From: Verrucomicrobiota bacterium
Lineage (GTDB): Bacteria; Verrucomicrobiota; Verrucomicrobiia; Opitutales; Oceanipulchritudinaceae
Length of the DNA stretch: 43,427 nucleotides
Direction of reading: 5' to 3'
Assembly (NCBI GenBank): GCA_021208135.1
Contig: JAJOKB010000056.1
Coordinates: 1 to 43,427 of the forward strand
Part shown: positions 36,266-43,427 of the stretch, in pieces
Layout of the letters: each line of letters begins with the position of its first letter
Numbering within the stretch: position 1 is the first letter of the stretch
The notes under the pieces: model-generated
Told to the model about the DNA's origin: nothing
Databases searched by the model: none
The model's input: only the letters and a program-made list of their open reading frames with translations
Position numbers and translations under genes: made by a program

Positions 36266-36864
36266 GTCAGTTCAACCTTGTACTTGAGGCAATCAGTGAC
36301 TGGTGGCCCCATGATTTTCTGGAAGTAGGTCACTGCCTCCAGTGGCCAGGGATCCTCCTCTGCGAACCGCCACCGAGGGTGAGCGGCGATGATTTCTGAT
36401 GTCCAGGTGAAATAGTCGGCGTGATCTGTACGAAAATATATTTTGGCGCTCTGTGTGGCCAGGTCGGCGAGCGTATCGAGAAATGCCGGTTGAATGAGGC
36501 GGTTTTTGTGGTGGCGTTTTTTGGGCCACGGATCCGGGAACAGGATCAATATTTTCGCCAATTTTACGTATGAGGGCAGGCATGACAAAAACTCCTGGGC
36601 CTCCGCTTTCAGAAAATGCACATTGGCGAGTTCGGCGCGTTGTAATTTGTTTACGGATTTGAAAACCCTCCGACTGATAATATCGATGCCGATACAAAGT
36701 TCGTTTGTGAACACTGCGCCGTAGGCATTCAGGTAATCACCGTGACCACATCCAATTTCCAAGGTAATCTCACAGCTGTGGGGCAGGATGGTATGCAATT
36801 GTTCCTGCAGGCGAGTCATTCTTGCCTGCTTGATTTGAAGGTAGGTTTGAAAACTCCCGGACAT
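36262..36864 (-). CDS. trmB: tRNA (guanine-N7-)-methyltransferase
   Basis: About 200 residues from ATG 36864 (or 36909). SAM motif EIGCGHGDYLNAYG and the diagnostic FPDPWPKKRHHKNRL. The C-terminus (FRTDHADYFTWTSEIIAAHP) is typical. It makes m7G46 in tRNA. It is the last gene of the minus-strand run deoA-lpxC-lpxA-phoB-phoR-trmB. The reading frame upstream of 36864 continues toward phoR, so the exact start is uncertain. Confidence 0.92.
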   Translation of the reverse strand: MSGSFQTYLQIKQARMTRLQEQLHTILPHSCEITLEIGCGHGDYLNAYGAVFTNELCIGIDIISRRVFKSVNKLQRAELANVHFLKAEAQEFLSCLPSYVKLAKILILFPDPWPKKRHHKNRLIQPAFLDTLADLATQSAKIYFRTDHADYFTWTSEIIAAHPRWRFAEEDPWPLEAVTYFQKIMGPPVTDCLKYKVELT

Positions 36865-36899
36865 AGAAAGGCACAGTTTTAAAGGGGTGGTATCTACGG

Positions 36900-38163
36900 C
36901 TACAGGCAATTGAAATCCAATTCTTGTACCCTTGCCCCGGATGGCTTTCCGCCAAAAACTTTCCCGCCGTGTTGTTGAATGATGTGTTTCACGATGGATA
37001 GGCCGAGGCCGGTGCCGCCTGATTCCCGCGATCGGCTTTTGTCCACGCGGTAGAAGCGCTCAAAAATGTGTGGAATTTCTGTTGGTGGAATTCCCTGGCC
37101 ATTGTCTTCAACCCAACAACATAAAAATTTATCCAGACGTTCCACCCGCAAGTTCATGGAGGTAAAGCCCTTGGCGTGGCGCAAGACATTCTCCATCAGG
37201 TTTTCCAGGACTTGCTGAATCCTGAGCTTATCGGCGAGCACCTGATCGCAGGAGCTTTCAATTTTCACCTCAATGGTCTGCTTGCCTGCTTCAAGGCGCA
37301 TGTTGAAATTGTCGGCCAATTCATTGAGCAAAGGAGTCAGTTTGAGTGGTTCCAGTTCAAGCACTTCCATCGACGACTCCAGCCGGGATAGCATGAGCAG
37401 GTCTTCCAGAAGTTCGTGCAATCTGGAAACGTTGCGTTGGATTTTTTGCAAAAAGCGTTCCTGTTCTGAATCATCCAGGGTAGTGCGATCTTCGACAAGA
37501 GTATCAACATAACCTTTGATAATGGTCACAGGTGTGCGCAATTCGTGAGAGACATTGGCGACAAAGTCGGTGCGCATGCGCTCCAGATTCTTCATCGCCG
37601 AGATATCGTGCAACACAAACAGAGTCAGCACACCTTCGTCAGTTTTCTGCTCGGGCAACCGGGTGCCAGTTACTTCCAGCCAGCGACCCTGTTTGCCAAT
37701 GGTTACTTTCACTTCTTTGTGTTCGCCGCTGCCTTGCTGTTTTATAAGCCGCACGTGTTCAAAAAAACTCCGCGCCCTGCACGAGCGACTCCAATCGCCG
37801 TCCGATGGCTGGCAGGCTGCGCCCGAGGAGTTGTCCAAAGGCATCATTGGCCAAGCGCACAAAATTATCTTCATCCACTATAAGAACGGCCTCGCGAATG
37901 TTGCCGAGGGTCGCTCGAATTTGTTCAACGTGACTGCGCTCGCTTTGATGCTGTCGGCGATTGGCGTCGATCAGGTCATTGATGGAACGCTGCAAGGGTT
38001 CCAGGCCCAAACGGTCCAGAAACGGTTGCGATTCTTCGATAAGGAGCATCTGACCTTGTTGCACCGCATTTTGTATGGCACGCAGTCTTTTGTGAATGCG
38101 GTAGGTGCGCGTTGTCAAAAATACAGTGGTCAAGGCCAACGCCAGCAAAAGCAAAGTGGTCAT
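36900..38163 (-). CDS. phoR: Sensor histidine kinase PhoR-like (frameshifted)
   Basis: About 420 residues with a short N-terminal membrane segment (MTTLLLLALALTTVFLTTR), then a PAS domain (IREAVLIVDEDNFVRLANDA and LTLFVLHDISAMKNLERM), H box SHELRTPVTIIKGYVDTL with the phosphorylated His, N box LENLMENVLRHAKG, G1 EDNGQGIP and G2 GGTGLGLSIV. A7 at 37761-37767 breaks the frame (six A restores GAEFFEHVRLIK). A second shift near the 3' end leaves the last residues uncertain; one alternative frame reads KGTRIGFQLPVA. It follows phoB after 17 bases. The order phoB-phoR and the short membrane part fit phosphate-sensing PhoR, though no pst genes are seen. Confidence 0.8.
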
Positions 38164-38180
38164 GGTCGGGTGGGAGTGAT

Positions 38181-38886
38181 TCAGGCCTCGACGATACGGT
38201 AGCCAACGCCACGCACTGTTTCGACCAGACGCGCTTTATCGCCCAGCTTTTCGCGTAGCCTGCGTACGTGTGTGTCTATGGTGCGTGTTTCGGTATCCGT
38301 ATCATAATTCCACACATTGACCAGCAAGTTGTCTCTGGTTTGCACGCGCCCTTTGCGTTCCATCAGCAATTTCAGCAGCTTGAACTCAGTTGCCGTCAAA
38401 TCAATCGGTTCACCATTCACTGTCACTGAATGCATATCTTCATCCAGAATAATGCCACTGACTTCCATCCTGTTGCCTGAGGGAACGGGGTCGGGTGCGC
38501 CGGCATTTCTGCGCAGCAAGAGTCCGATGCGGAGGGGTTAACTCCTTAATATCAAAAGGTTTGGGTATGTAATCATCGGCCCCACACTCCAGGCCCTTGA
38601 TGCGATCTTCGGTCTGTCCTTTGGCGGTCAGGAATACAATTGGAACTGTTTTTAGACGGCCATCCGCCCTTATCATCCGGCAGATTTTGAGTCCGTCCAA
38701 ATCAGGCATCATGACGTCCAGGATAAAGAGATCGGGGTTGAACTCGCGGGCTATGCCCATAATCTGCAAGGGGTCATTGATGGATTCCACCAAGTAGCCC
38801 TCTCGCTTCAACTTGTAACTGAGCAACTCAGTTACATCAGGTTCATCGTCGACAACGAGGATTCTTTTTCCGGTGTTTGCATTCAT
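38181..38886 (-). CDS. phoB: Response regulator, OmpR/PhoB family (frameshifted)
   Basis: About 235 residues. The receiver domain has DDEPD acidic residues, Asp57 in LFILDVMMPDLDG, Thr in FLTAKGQ and Lys in YIPKPFDIKEL. The winged-helix DNA-binding domain is LTATEFKLLKLLMERKGRV, TRTIDTHVRRLREKLG, VRGVGYRIVEA. The G4 run at 38534-38537 breaks the frame; three restores KELTLRIGLLLRRNAGAPDP. As PhoB it would bind 11-bp-spaced repeats such as those upstream of the small membrane genes. That link is inference. Confidence 0.85.
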
Positions 38887-38987
38887 CGCGGACGTAGCAG
38901 GCTCATTTGAATGCCGTACATAGCAGCATCAGAAGGATGACCGCAACCCTGAAATGCAGGTTCCGAATGGTTTTGAAGCAGACGTAA

Positions 38988-39764
38988 TCAACAAAACCCG
39001 CGATCGCTCATACTAATGAATTCCACTACCTCCGTCACCATCGGGTCGGAACCGACATCGCCGGAGCGTAATTGCTGCACTGCCTGACTGCGCAGCAGAC
39101 CTGAGCGAAAAATCAATTTGTAGATCCTTTTGGCAATTTGGATGCGTTCTGGAGTAAAGCCTGCCCGCTCCATGCCTACTTTGTTGATCCCTCGCGTCTC
39201 CGATGGATGCCCATCCGCCATCATGTAGGGCAACACATCCTGCACCACTTTGGAGCAACCGCCCAGAATGGCGCCGGTACCGATTCGGCAAAACTGATGG
39301 ACTGCTGTCAGACCGCCAATCACAACGCGATCGCCAATCCAAACGTGACCAGCCAGAGTGGCATTGTTACTAAAGACGACATCATTACCCACGATGCATT
39401 CGTGACCAATGTGCGAGTACGAGCAAAACAGGCCGCCGTCGCCGATTCTGGTTTCCTTGCCCAGAAACGTCGGTGGATGAACGGTGCTGTACTCGCGGAA
39501 GATGTTGCAATCGCCAATGACGATCGGGGCCTGGTCGCCCCGCCACTTTTTATCCTGAGTGCGACCGCCGAGATAAGCGTAAGGAAAGATCTCGTTGTTT
39601 TTACCCAGTGTGGTCAACCCTTCAACACTCGCATGGTGATGGACTTTGCAGCCCGATCCCAAGACAACGTTCGGGCCAATATAGGCGAACGCACCTATCT
39701 CGACCCCTTCAGCTAAAATCGCACCGTTTTCGACGACTGCGGTTGGATGAACCTTTACCGACAT
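38988..39764 (-). CDS. lpxA: UDP-N-acetylglucosamine acyltransferase
   Basis: 258 residues and intact. Left-handed beta-helix hexapeptide repeats (VHPTAVVENGAILAEGVEIG), with the catalytic His in SYSHIGHECIVGNDVVF (His121), GGLTAVHQFCRIGTGAILGG, and GINKVGMERAGFTPERI which is diagnostic of LpxA. First step of lipid A biosynthesis: transfer of a hydroxyacyl chain from acyl carrier protein to UDP-GlcNAc. It is 9 bases after lpxC-fabZ, so the first steps of lipid A synthesis are made together. Confidence 0.95.
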   Translation of the reverse strand: MSVKVHPTAVVENGAILAEGVEIGAFAYIGPNVVLGSGCKVHHHASVEGLTTLGKNNEIFPYAYLGGRTQDKKWRGDQAPIVIGDCNIFREYSTVHPPTFLGKETRIGDGGLFCSYSHIGHECIVGNDVVFSNNATLAGHVWIGDRVVIGGLTAVHQFCRIGTGAILGGCSKVVQDVLPYMMADGHPSETRGINKVGMERAGFTPERIQIAKRIYKLIFRSGLLRSQAVQQLRSGDVGSDPMVTEVVEFISMSDRGFC

Positions 39765-39773
39765 GAGACAGGG

Positions 39774-41138
39774 CTACATTCCCTCTTCCGGTACGTCAAC
39801 AACAGTAAACATCAACTCGCCACTGGAGACAATATTGCCGTCAACCTTGCATTCAGCATAGGCCGAGGCAACGCGTGTGCCGCGCGTTTTGGTGAGTTTG
39901 ACGTGGATTTCCATTTGGTCTCCCGGCACAACGGCGCGGCGGAATTTCACTTTGTCGGCGCACATAAACAAGGCAACTTTGCCTTCAGGAGATACCTGAC
40001 GCAACATCAGTATGCCAGCGGCCTGGGCCATGGATTCAATCTGCAATACGCCTGGCATCACCGGATTGCCAGGAAAATGGCCGACAAAATAGGGTTCATT
40101 GATAGTGACGTTTTTAATCGCGATCAATTCGTCATCCTTAATGAATTCGACCACGCGATCAATCATCACGAACGGGTAGGCATGAGGCAGCAGGTCGAGG
40201 ATGCGGCGAATCCCTACAGTCGTTTCCTCCGCCTTCAGCATGGTTTTACTTTGGCGGGTTCCCTTGGGTTTGAGGGTGGGCTCGAGCGCCTTGGGCGAAT
40301 CGGATTTGCCCTGCATTTTTTCGGCCAGCCGTCTGGTTAACAGGGAGTTCAGTTTGTGGCCGGTGCGTACTGCAATAATGTGGGCTTTCAGTCGACAGCC
40401 AAGCAGTTCCAAATCCCCGACTATATCGAGGATCTTGTGGCGCACGAATTCGTCATCAAACCTGAGCGGTTCCTTGGAAATGATTTGATTGCCTTTAATC
40501 ACCACTGCTGAGTCAAGGGATCCACCCTGGATTTTGCCCATTTTCAGCAGCGGCTCAATGTCTTCATAAATGGTGAAAGTTCGCGCTGGAGCAATTTCCA
40601 GCATGTAGTTTTCAGGATCCAGATCGATTGAGTAATGCTGGGTGTGAATACCGCGGTCGTCTGTGCTGGTACATGTAATCTTGAATCCGTCGTAGGGCAG
40701 GGCAATAATAGACCTGTTGCCTTCCGTGACAGAAATCGGTTCATCCAGCACGTAGAACTTTCGTTCGGCGTCCTGCTCAACCGGTTCGGCTTTCTGGATC
40801 AAATTGACAAAGTGCTTTGCGGAACCATCGAGAATAGGCGGTTCTGACGCATCCAATTCCACAATACAATTGTCAATGCCACAGCCACTCAAGGCACTGA
40901 GCACGTGTTCAATGGTGTGCATTGTCATATTGCCGGAGCTGATGTCCGTGCTGCGTACCAGATTTTCATTGACCATGGCAATCTGGGGGCGCATCTCGGG
41001 ATTGCCGTACAAGTCAACCCTGCGGAATACAATCCCATGATTAACCGGTGCCGGTTTTAGCGTTAGCAGGACTTCTTTACCGGTATGCAGAGCCTTACCG
41101 TGGATCGAAACCTCGCGGAGAATAGATCTTTGCTTCAT
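39774..41138 (-). CDS. lpxC-fabZ: Bifunctional UDP-3-O-acyl-GlcNAc deacetylase / 3-hydroxyacyl-ACP dehydratase (LpxC-FabZ fusion)
   Basis: 454 residues. Residues 1-~280 are LpxC: zinc ligands His78 in [12 protein letters not shown], His234 and Asp238 in [14 protein letters not shown], and His261 in [11 protein letters not shown] linker of ~25 residues rich in K, P and S follows. Residues ~305-454 are Fab[16 protein letters not shown], the catalytic His354 in [15 protein letters not shown] and Glu368 in [11 protein letters not shown]. LpxC carries out the committed deacetylation of lipid A synthesis, and FabZ dehydrates 3-hydroxyacyl-ACP, which competes for the same acyl pool. The fusion is known mainly in Bacteroidetes and Verrucomicrobia and supports the taxonomic placement. 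The gene is intact. Confidence 0.95.
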   Translation of the reverse strand: MKQRSILREVSIHGKALHTGKEVLLTLKPAPVNHGIVFRRVDLYGNPEMRPQIAMVNENLVRSTDISSGNMTMHTIEHVLSALSGCGIDNCIVELDASEPPILDGSAKHFVNLIQKAEPVEQDAERKFYVLDEPISVTEGNRSIIALPYDGFKITCTSTDDRGIHTQHYSIDLDPENYMLEIAPARTFTIYEDIEPLLKMGKIQGGSLDSAVVIKGNQIISKEPLRFDDEFVRHKILDIVGDLELLGCRLKAHIIAVRTGHKLNSLLTRRLAEKMQGKSDSPKALEPTLKPKGTRQSKTMLKAEETTVGIRRILDLLPHAYPFVMIDRVVEFIKDDELIAIKNVTINEPYFVGHFPGNPVMPGVLQIESMAQAAGILMLRQVSPEGKVALFMCADKVKFRRAVVPGDQMEIHVKLTKTRGTRVASAYAECKVDGNIVSSGELMFTVVDVPEEGM

Positions 41139-41151
41139 GCTGCCAACAAGG

Positions 41152-42492
41152 CTAGGCCACTCGTTCGACCACTAAAACGGGAGGATTCGGGCGCTTGGGT
41201 GCCAACCGATAAGCGCTGCGCAGATATTCCAGCGCGCCTTCCAGCTTTGCTTCCTCGTTGTAGTGAATCATCATCAATGGCTCACCTTGTTTAACCTGGG
41301 TACCGACCTTCTTGATCTCCGATACGCCAACAGCCGGATCCAATTTTTTACCCTTCTTGGGGGTTGCGAGCATCTGTACACCGCGGGCAATCATACCAGC
41401 ATTAATGGTGTGTACATAGCCGCGCTTAGGGGCAGGTAGTTTGCGCACAAACTTCGCCTTCGGGAAATATTTATCAGGGTCTTCGAGGACATTGATATCA
41501 CCCCCTTGGGCAGCCACCATTTCTTTGAATTTCTCGAATGCCAATCCTTCGTTGAGGGCGCGTTCTACGGTTTGTTTTGCGGACAAAGTCGAGCCGGCCA
41601 CACCGGCAAGCCGCACAATCTCCATGCCAAGCTTGAGGACGAGTTCCTTCAAATCCTCGGGGCCTTCGCCCTTGAGCAATTGAATCGCTTCCTTGATTTC
41701 CAGAGATGTGCCCACACAATCACCCAACGGCTGATTCATATCTGTCACCAAGGCGACACAGCGGCGCTTCATGGATCTGCTGACGCGGGTGATGGAGCGC
41801 GCCAATTGCCGGGGCCTGTTCCACATCGCGGATGTAGGAACCATTGCCCCATTTGACATCTATGACCAAGCCCTCGGCACCTGTGCCAATTTACGGCTGA
41901 GTACGGATCCGGTAATCAAGGGAATGCTGGGGATGGTTGCGGTATTGTGGCGCATTTCGTACAAGATACCATCGACGGGCGCAATGTCGGTCAGTTGTTC
42001 GGCAATCGCACAGCCCACATCACTCAGCTGATCGACAAAATCGTCAATTTCCAGCTTGGGATTGAAGCCCGGAATGGCGCTCAACTTGTCCAGAGTACTG
42101 ATGACAAAATCTTCATCCATGCTGTTCATGTTTGGCATGACGACACCGCAGGCCGCTGCCAGCGGTACCAGCACGAGGGAGGTTTTGTCACCAACACCAC
42201 CGGTTGAGTACTTGTCAATCTTCGGCTTGGTGATGCGCGATAGGTCCACGACCTCTCCTGATAGCATCATTTCTTCTGACAGAATGGCAGTCTCCTGTGC
42301 ACTCATCGATTGGAAGAAGATGGCCATTACCAATGCTGCCATCTGGTATTGTGGCATTTCCTTGTCGATTATGGAATCGACAATGTAACGGATTTCATCG
42401 TGGGTGAATTCGCCGCCTTCACGCTTTTTTTCAATCAAATAAGCGAATGAAGGCTTAACAAACTTGCGGGCGGAAACAATAGTCTTTCTCAT
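41152..42492 (-). CDS. deoA: Thymidine/pyrimidine-nucleoside phosphorylase family (frameshifted, altered signature)
   Basis: About 447 residues. Family features: [20 protein letters not shown] for phosphate binding, [20 protein letters not shown] with the Arg, Ser and Lys that bind the base (…SVLSRKLA), and the C-terminal domain with [19 protein letters not shown]. The frame breaks near 41885 and in G4 at 41811-41814; shifting gives [18 protein letters not shown] and on to [15 protein letters not shown]. The usual SGRGLGHTGGT signature loop reads [11 protein letters not shown], same length, with only the final Thr kept. The family cleaves thymidine or uridine with phosphate. Activity of this version is doubtful. 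First gene of the lipid A / pho run, 13 bases before lpxC-fabZ. Confidence 0.8.
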
Positions 42493-42628
42493 TATTAAAA
42501 TTTTGTAAGGGCAAGGGCTGCCTGACCATAAAGTGCTCAGAGATAAAGCATTACACTGTCGTTTGTCGAGTAAAAACTGGATTCCATGTTTTGCTTGAAC
42601 TGGTAGGGTGCTTGCACAGACTTTGGGT

Positions 42629-43213
42629 ATGGCAAAGTACGCACAGTCTGAAGTCCGGTTCAGTAAGGCACCTTCCGAGGGGCGGCCGAATCTCTACCTG
42701 ATTGGCTTTATGGGAGTGGGGAAGAGTGCTATTGGCCGGGCTGTTGCCAAAGCGCTGCGCATGCAGTTTATTGATTCAGATGCTGAAATTGAGGAGCGTG
42801 CGGGCAAGCCTATAGCCGATATCTTTGCCAGCGAAGGTGAAGCCGGTTTTCGTGCTCTTGAGCGGGCATTCACGGAATCCGGGCACCCTGGTGTCAACTG
42901 TGTAGTCTCATGCGGTGGCGGCCTGCCGTGCCAACCTGGAATGAGTGATCTCCTCATGAGTAAGGGGGTAGTGGTGTGTTTGTTTGCCTCACCACAAACT
43001 TTGCTGGAGCGGACTCAGATGAGCAACAAGCGACCGCTGTTGAATGTCGCCGATCCGCTGGAGCGCATCAAACAGCTGCTGTCGCAGCGCGAGCCCGTTT
43101 ACATGCGGACCGGTATTGGGGTTTCGGCTGAATCGCGATCCCTTCAGGACGTGGTGAGAAACGTCATTCGGGTTTATCGGCGCGAAGCGTACAGGAACTT
43201 TGGCTCCAGATAA
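42629..43213 (+). CDS. aroK: Shikimate kinase
   Basis: 194 residues from ATG 42629; a GTG at 42608 would add seven residues. P-loop GFMGVGKS, shikimate-binding DSD (FIDSDAEIEERAG), EGEAGFRALE with the conserved Arg-Glu, CGGGLP, and the lid region MSNKRPLLN with Arg. It phosphorylates shikimate on the way to aromatic amino acids. Divergent from the deoA-lpx run, with a shared intergenic region of 136 bases, and followed by a terminator. Confidence 0.92.
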   Translation: MAKYAQSEVRFSKAPSEGRPNLYLIGFMGVGKSAIGRAVAKALRMQFIDSDAEIEERAGKPIADIFASEGEAGFRALERAFTESGHPGVNCVVSCGGGLPCQPGMSDLLMSKGVVVCLFASPQTLLERTQMSNKRPLLNVADPLERIKQLLSQREPVYMRTGIGVSAESRSLQDVVRNVIRVYRREAYRNFGSR

Positions 43214-43216
43214 GGC

Positions 43217-43427
43217 ATGCGACAGGGTTCGAAACAGTTTCCCGCTTCCTGGCAGATTTGGTCTGGCGGGTCTTTTTTTAGCTGTGGCAATGGCGATTTT
43301 CATCGGTGGAGTCCTGGCGGGATTGATGCCTGATTCTCAGGGCCTGGCCGTTGGATTGGCGATTTATCTGGGCAGTTGGGGGGTGGGGATTTCAATCAGT
43401 GCTGCCTGGCAGCGGCGGCGGCACCAC
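43217..43427 (+). CDS. Membrane protein, partial at window end
   Basis: Frame open to the window end: LAVAMAIFIGGVLAGLMP, then GLAVGLAIYLGSWGVGIS, two likely membrane helices with a short loop. A start at ATG 43217 (MRQGSKQFPASW) needs one T fewer in the T7 run at 43273-43279. Without it the start would be GTG 43284 or ATG 43290. Family not recognised. Confidence is limited by the window edge and the overlap with the terminator. Confidence 0.4.
43248..43279 (+). terminator. Probable rho-independent terminator after aroK
   Basis: CCTGGCAGA pairs with TCTGGCGGG (9 bp with one wobble and one mismatch) around TTTGG, followed by TCTTTTTTT. It overlaps the 5' part of the possible membrane-protein gene, so one of the two readings may need revision. 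Confidence 0.5.

Noticed and set aside
39138-39716. Long plus-strand ORF opposite lpxA
   Set aside because: A shadow of the conserved lpxA codons, with no motif of its own. The same applies to 39747-40340 opposite lpxC-fabZ.

Overview
This 43.4 kb window looks like chromosomal DNA of a Gram-negative bacterium from the Verrucomicrobia, most likely the Opitutae side. The best marker is a fused LpxC-FabZ protein followed directly by LpxA. This fusion is known mainly from Bacteroidetes and Verrucomicrobia. TonB receptors, a TolC-type channel, other outer-membrane barrels, a beta-helical surface protein and a non-catalytic SUMF1 protein fit that picture. The placement is inference, because there is no rRNA or tRNA in the window.

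A strong caution applies to every reading frame. About twenty genes carry one or more single-base frameshifts, often in homopolymer runs (for example T7 where T6 restores an mscS-type gene, and C4 where C3 restores phoB). In nearly every case shifting by one base restores a conserved, full-length protein. I therefore give each such gene its full span and note the break. The simplest explanation is uncorrected indel errors in the assembly rather than mass gene decay.

Layout. 1-3100 is an accessory, repeat-rich zone. It holds a MqsA-like antitoxin with a SecB-like chaperone (toxin not visible), a Phd/PIN toxin-antitoxin pair, paired GGTGCCTGGCACC palindromes, a decayed ABC-2 permease copy, and three copies of a cassette that joins a Pho-box-like promoter to a tiny membrane protein. 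3100-5915 has rhlE, a mutT-type Nudix gene and a LysE-family exporter. 6066-9020 is a beta-helical exported protein. 9101-15722 has a fungal-type cytosine deaminase, an erythromycin-esterase-family protein, a Fur-box-preceded TonB receptor and an ABC-2 exporter. 15811-18896 pairs a MurQ/GCKR-like double-SIS protein with a sodium:solute symporter. 18934-22624 holds an exported unknown, an SGNH hydrolase, a mechanosensitive channel and a fourth copy of the small membrane protein. 22688-25261 is an NMT1/THI5-type ABC importer. 25393-26271 is a family-4-like uracil-DNA glycosylase. 26259-29663 is an operon of a periplasmic coiled-coil protein, an outer-membrane barrel and a histidine kinase without a regulator. 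29863-33628 runs tolC-like, unknown, SUMF1, mnmM-like. 33721-36265 is a second TonB receptor. 36262-42492 (minus) runs deoA-like, lpxC-fabZ, lpxA, phoB, phoR, trmB. The window ends with aroK and the start of a membrane protein.

The most interesting pattern is the small-protein cassette. It has four copies (three near each other, one divergent 19 kb away). Each has two GGTAACA heptamers exactly 11 bp apart, like a Pho box. Each has a possible -10 about 10 bp downstream and an ATG within about 7 bp of it, which suggests leaderless transcripts under phosphate control. A phoB/phoR pair lies in the same window.
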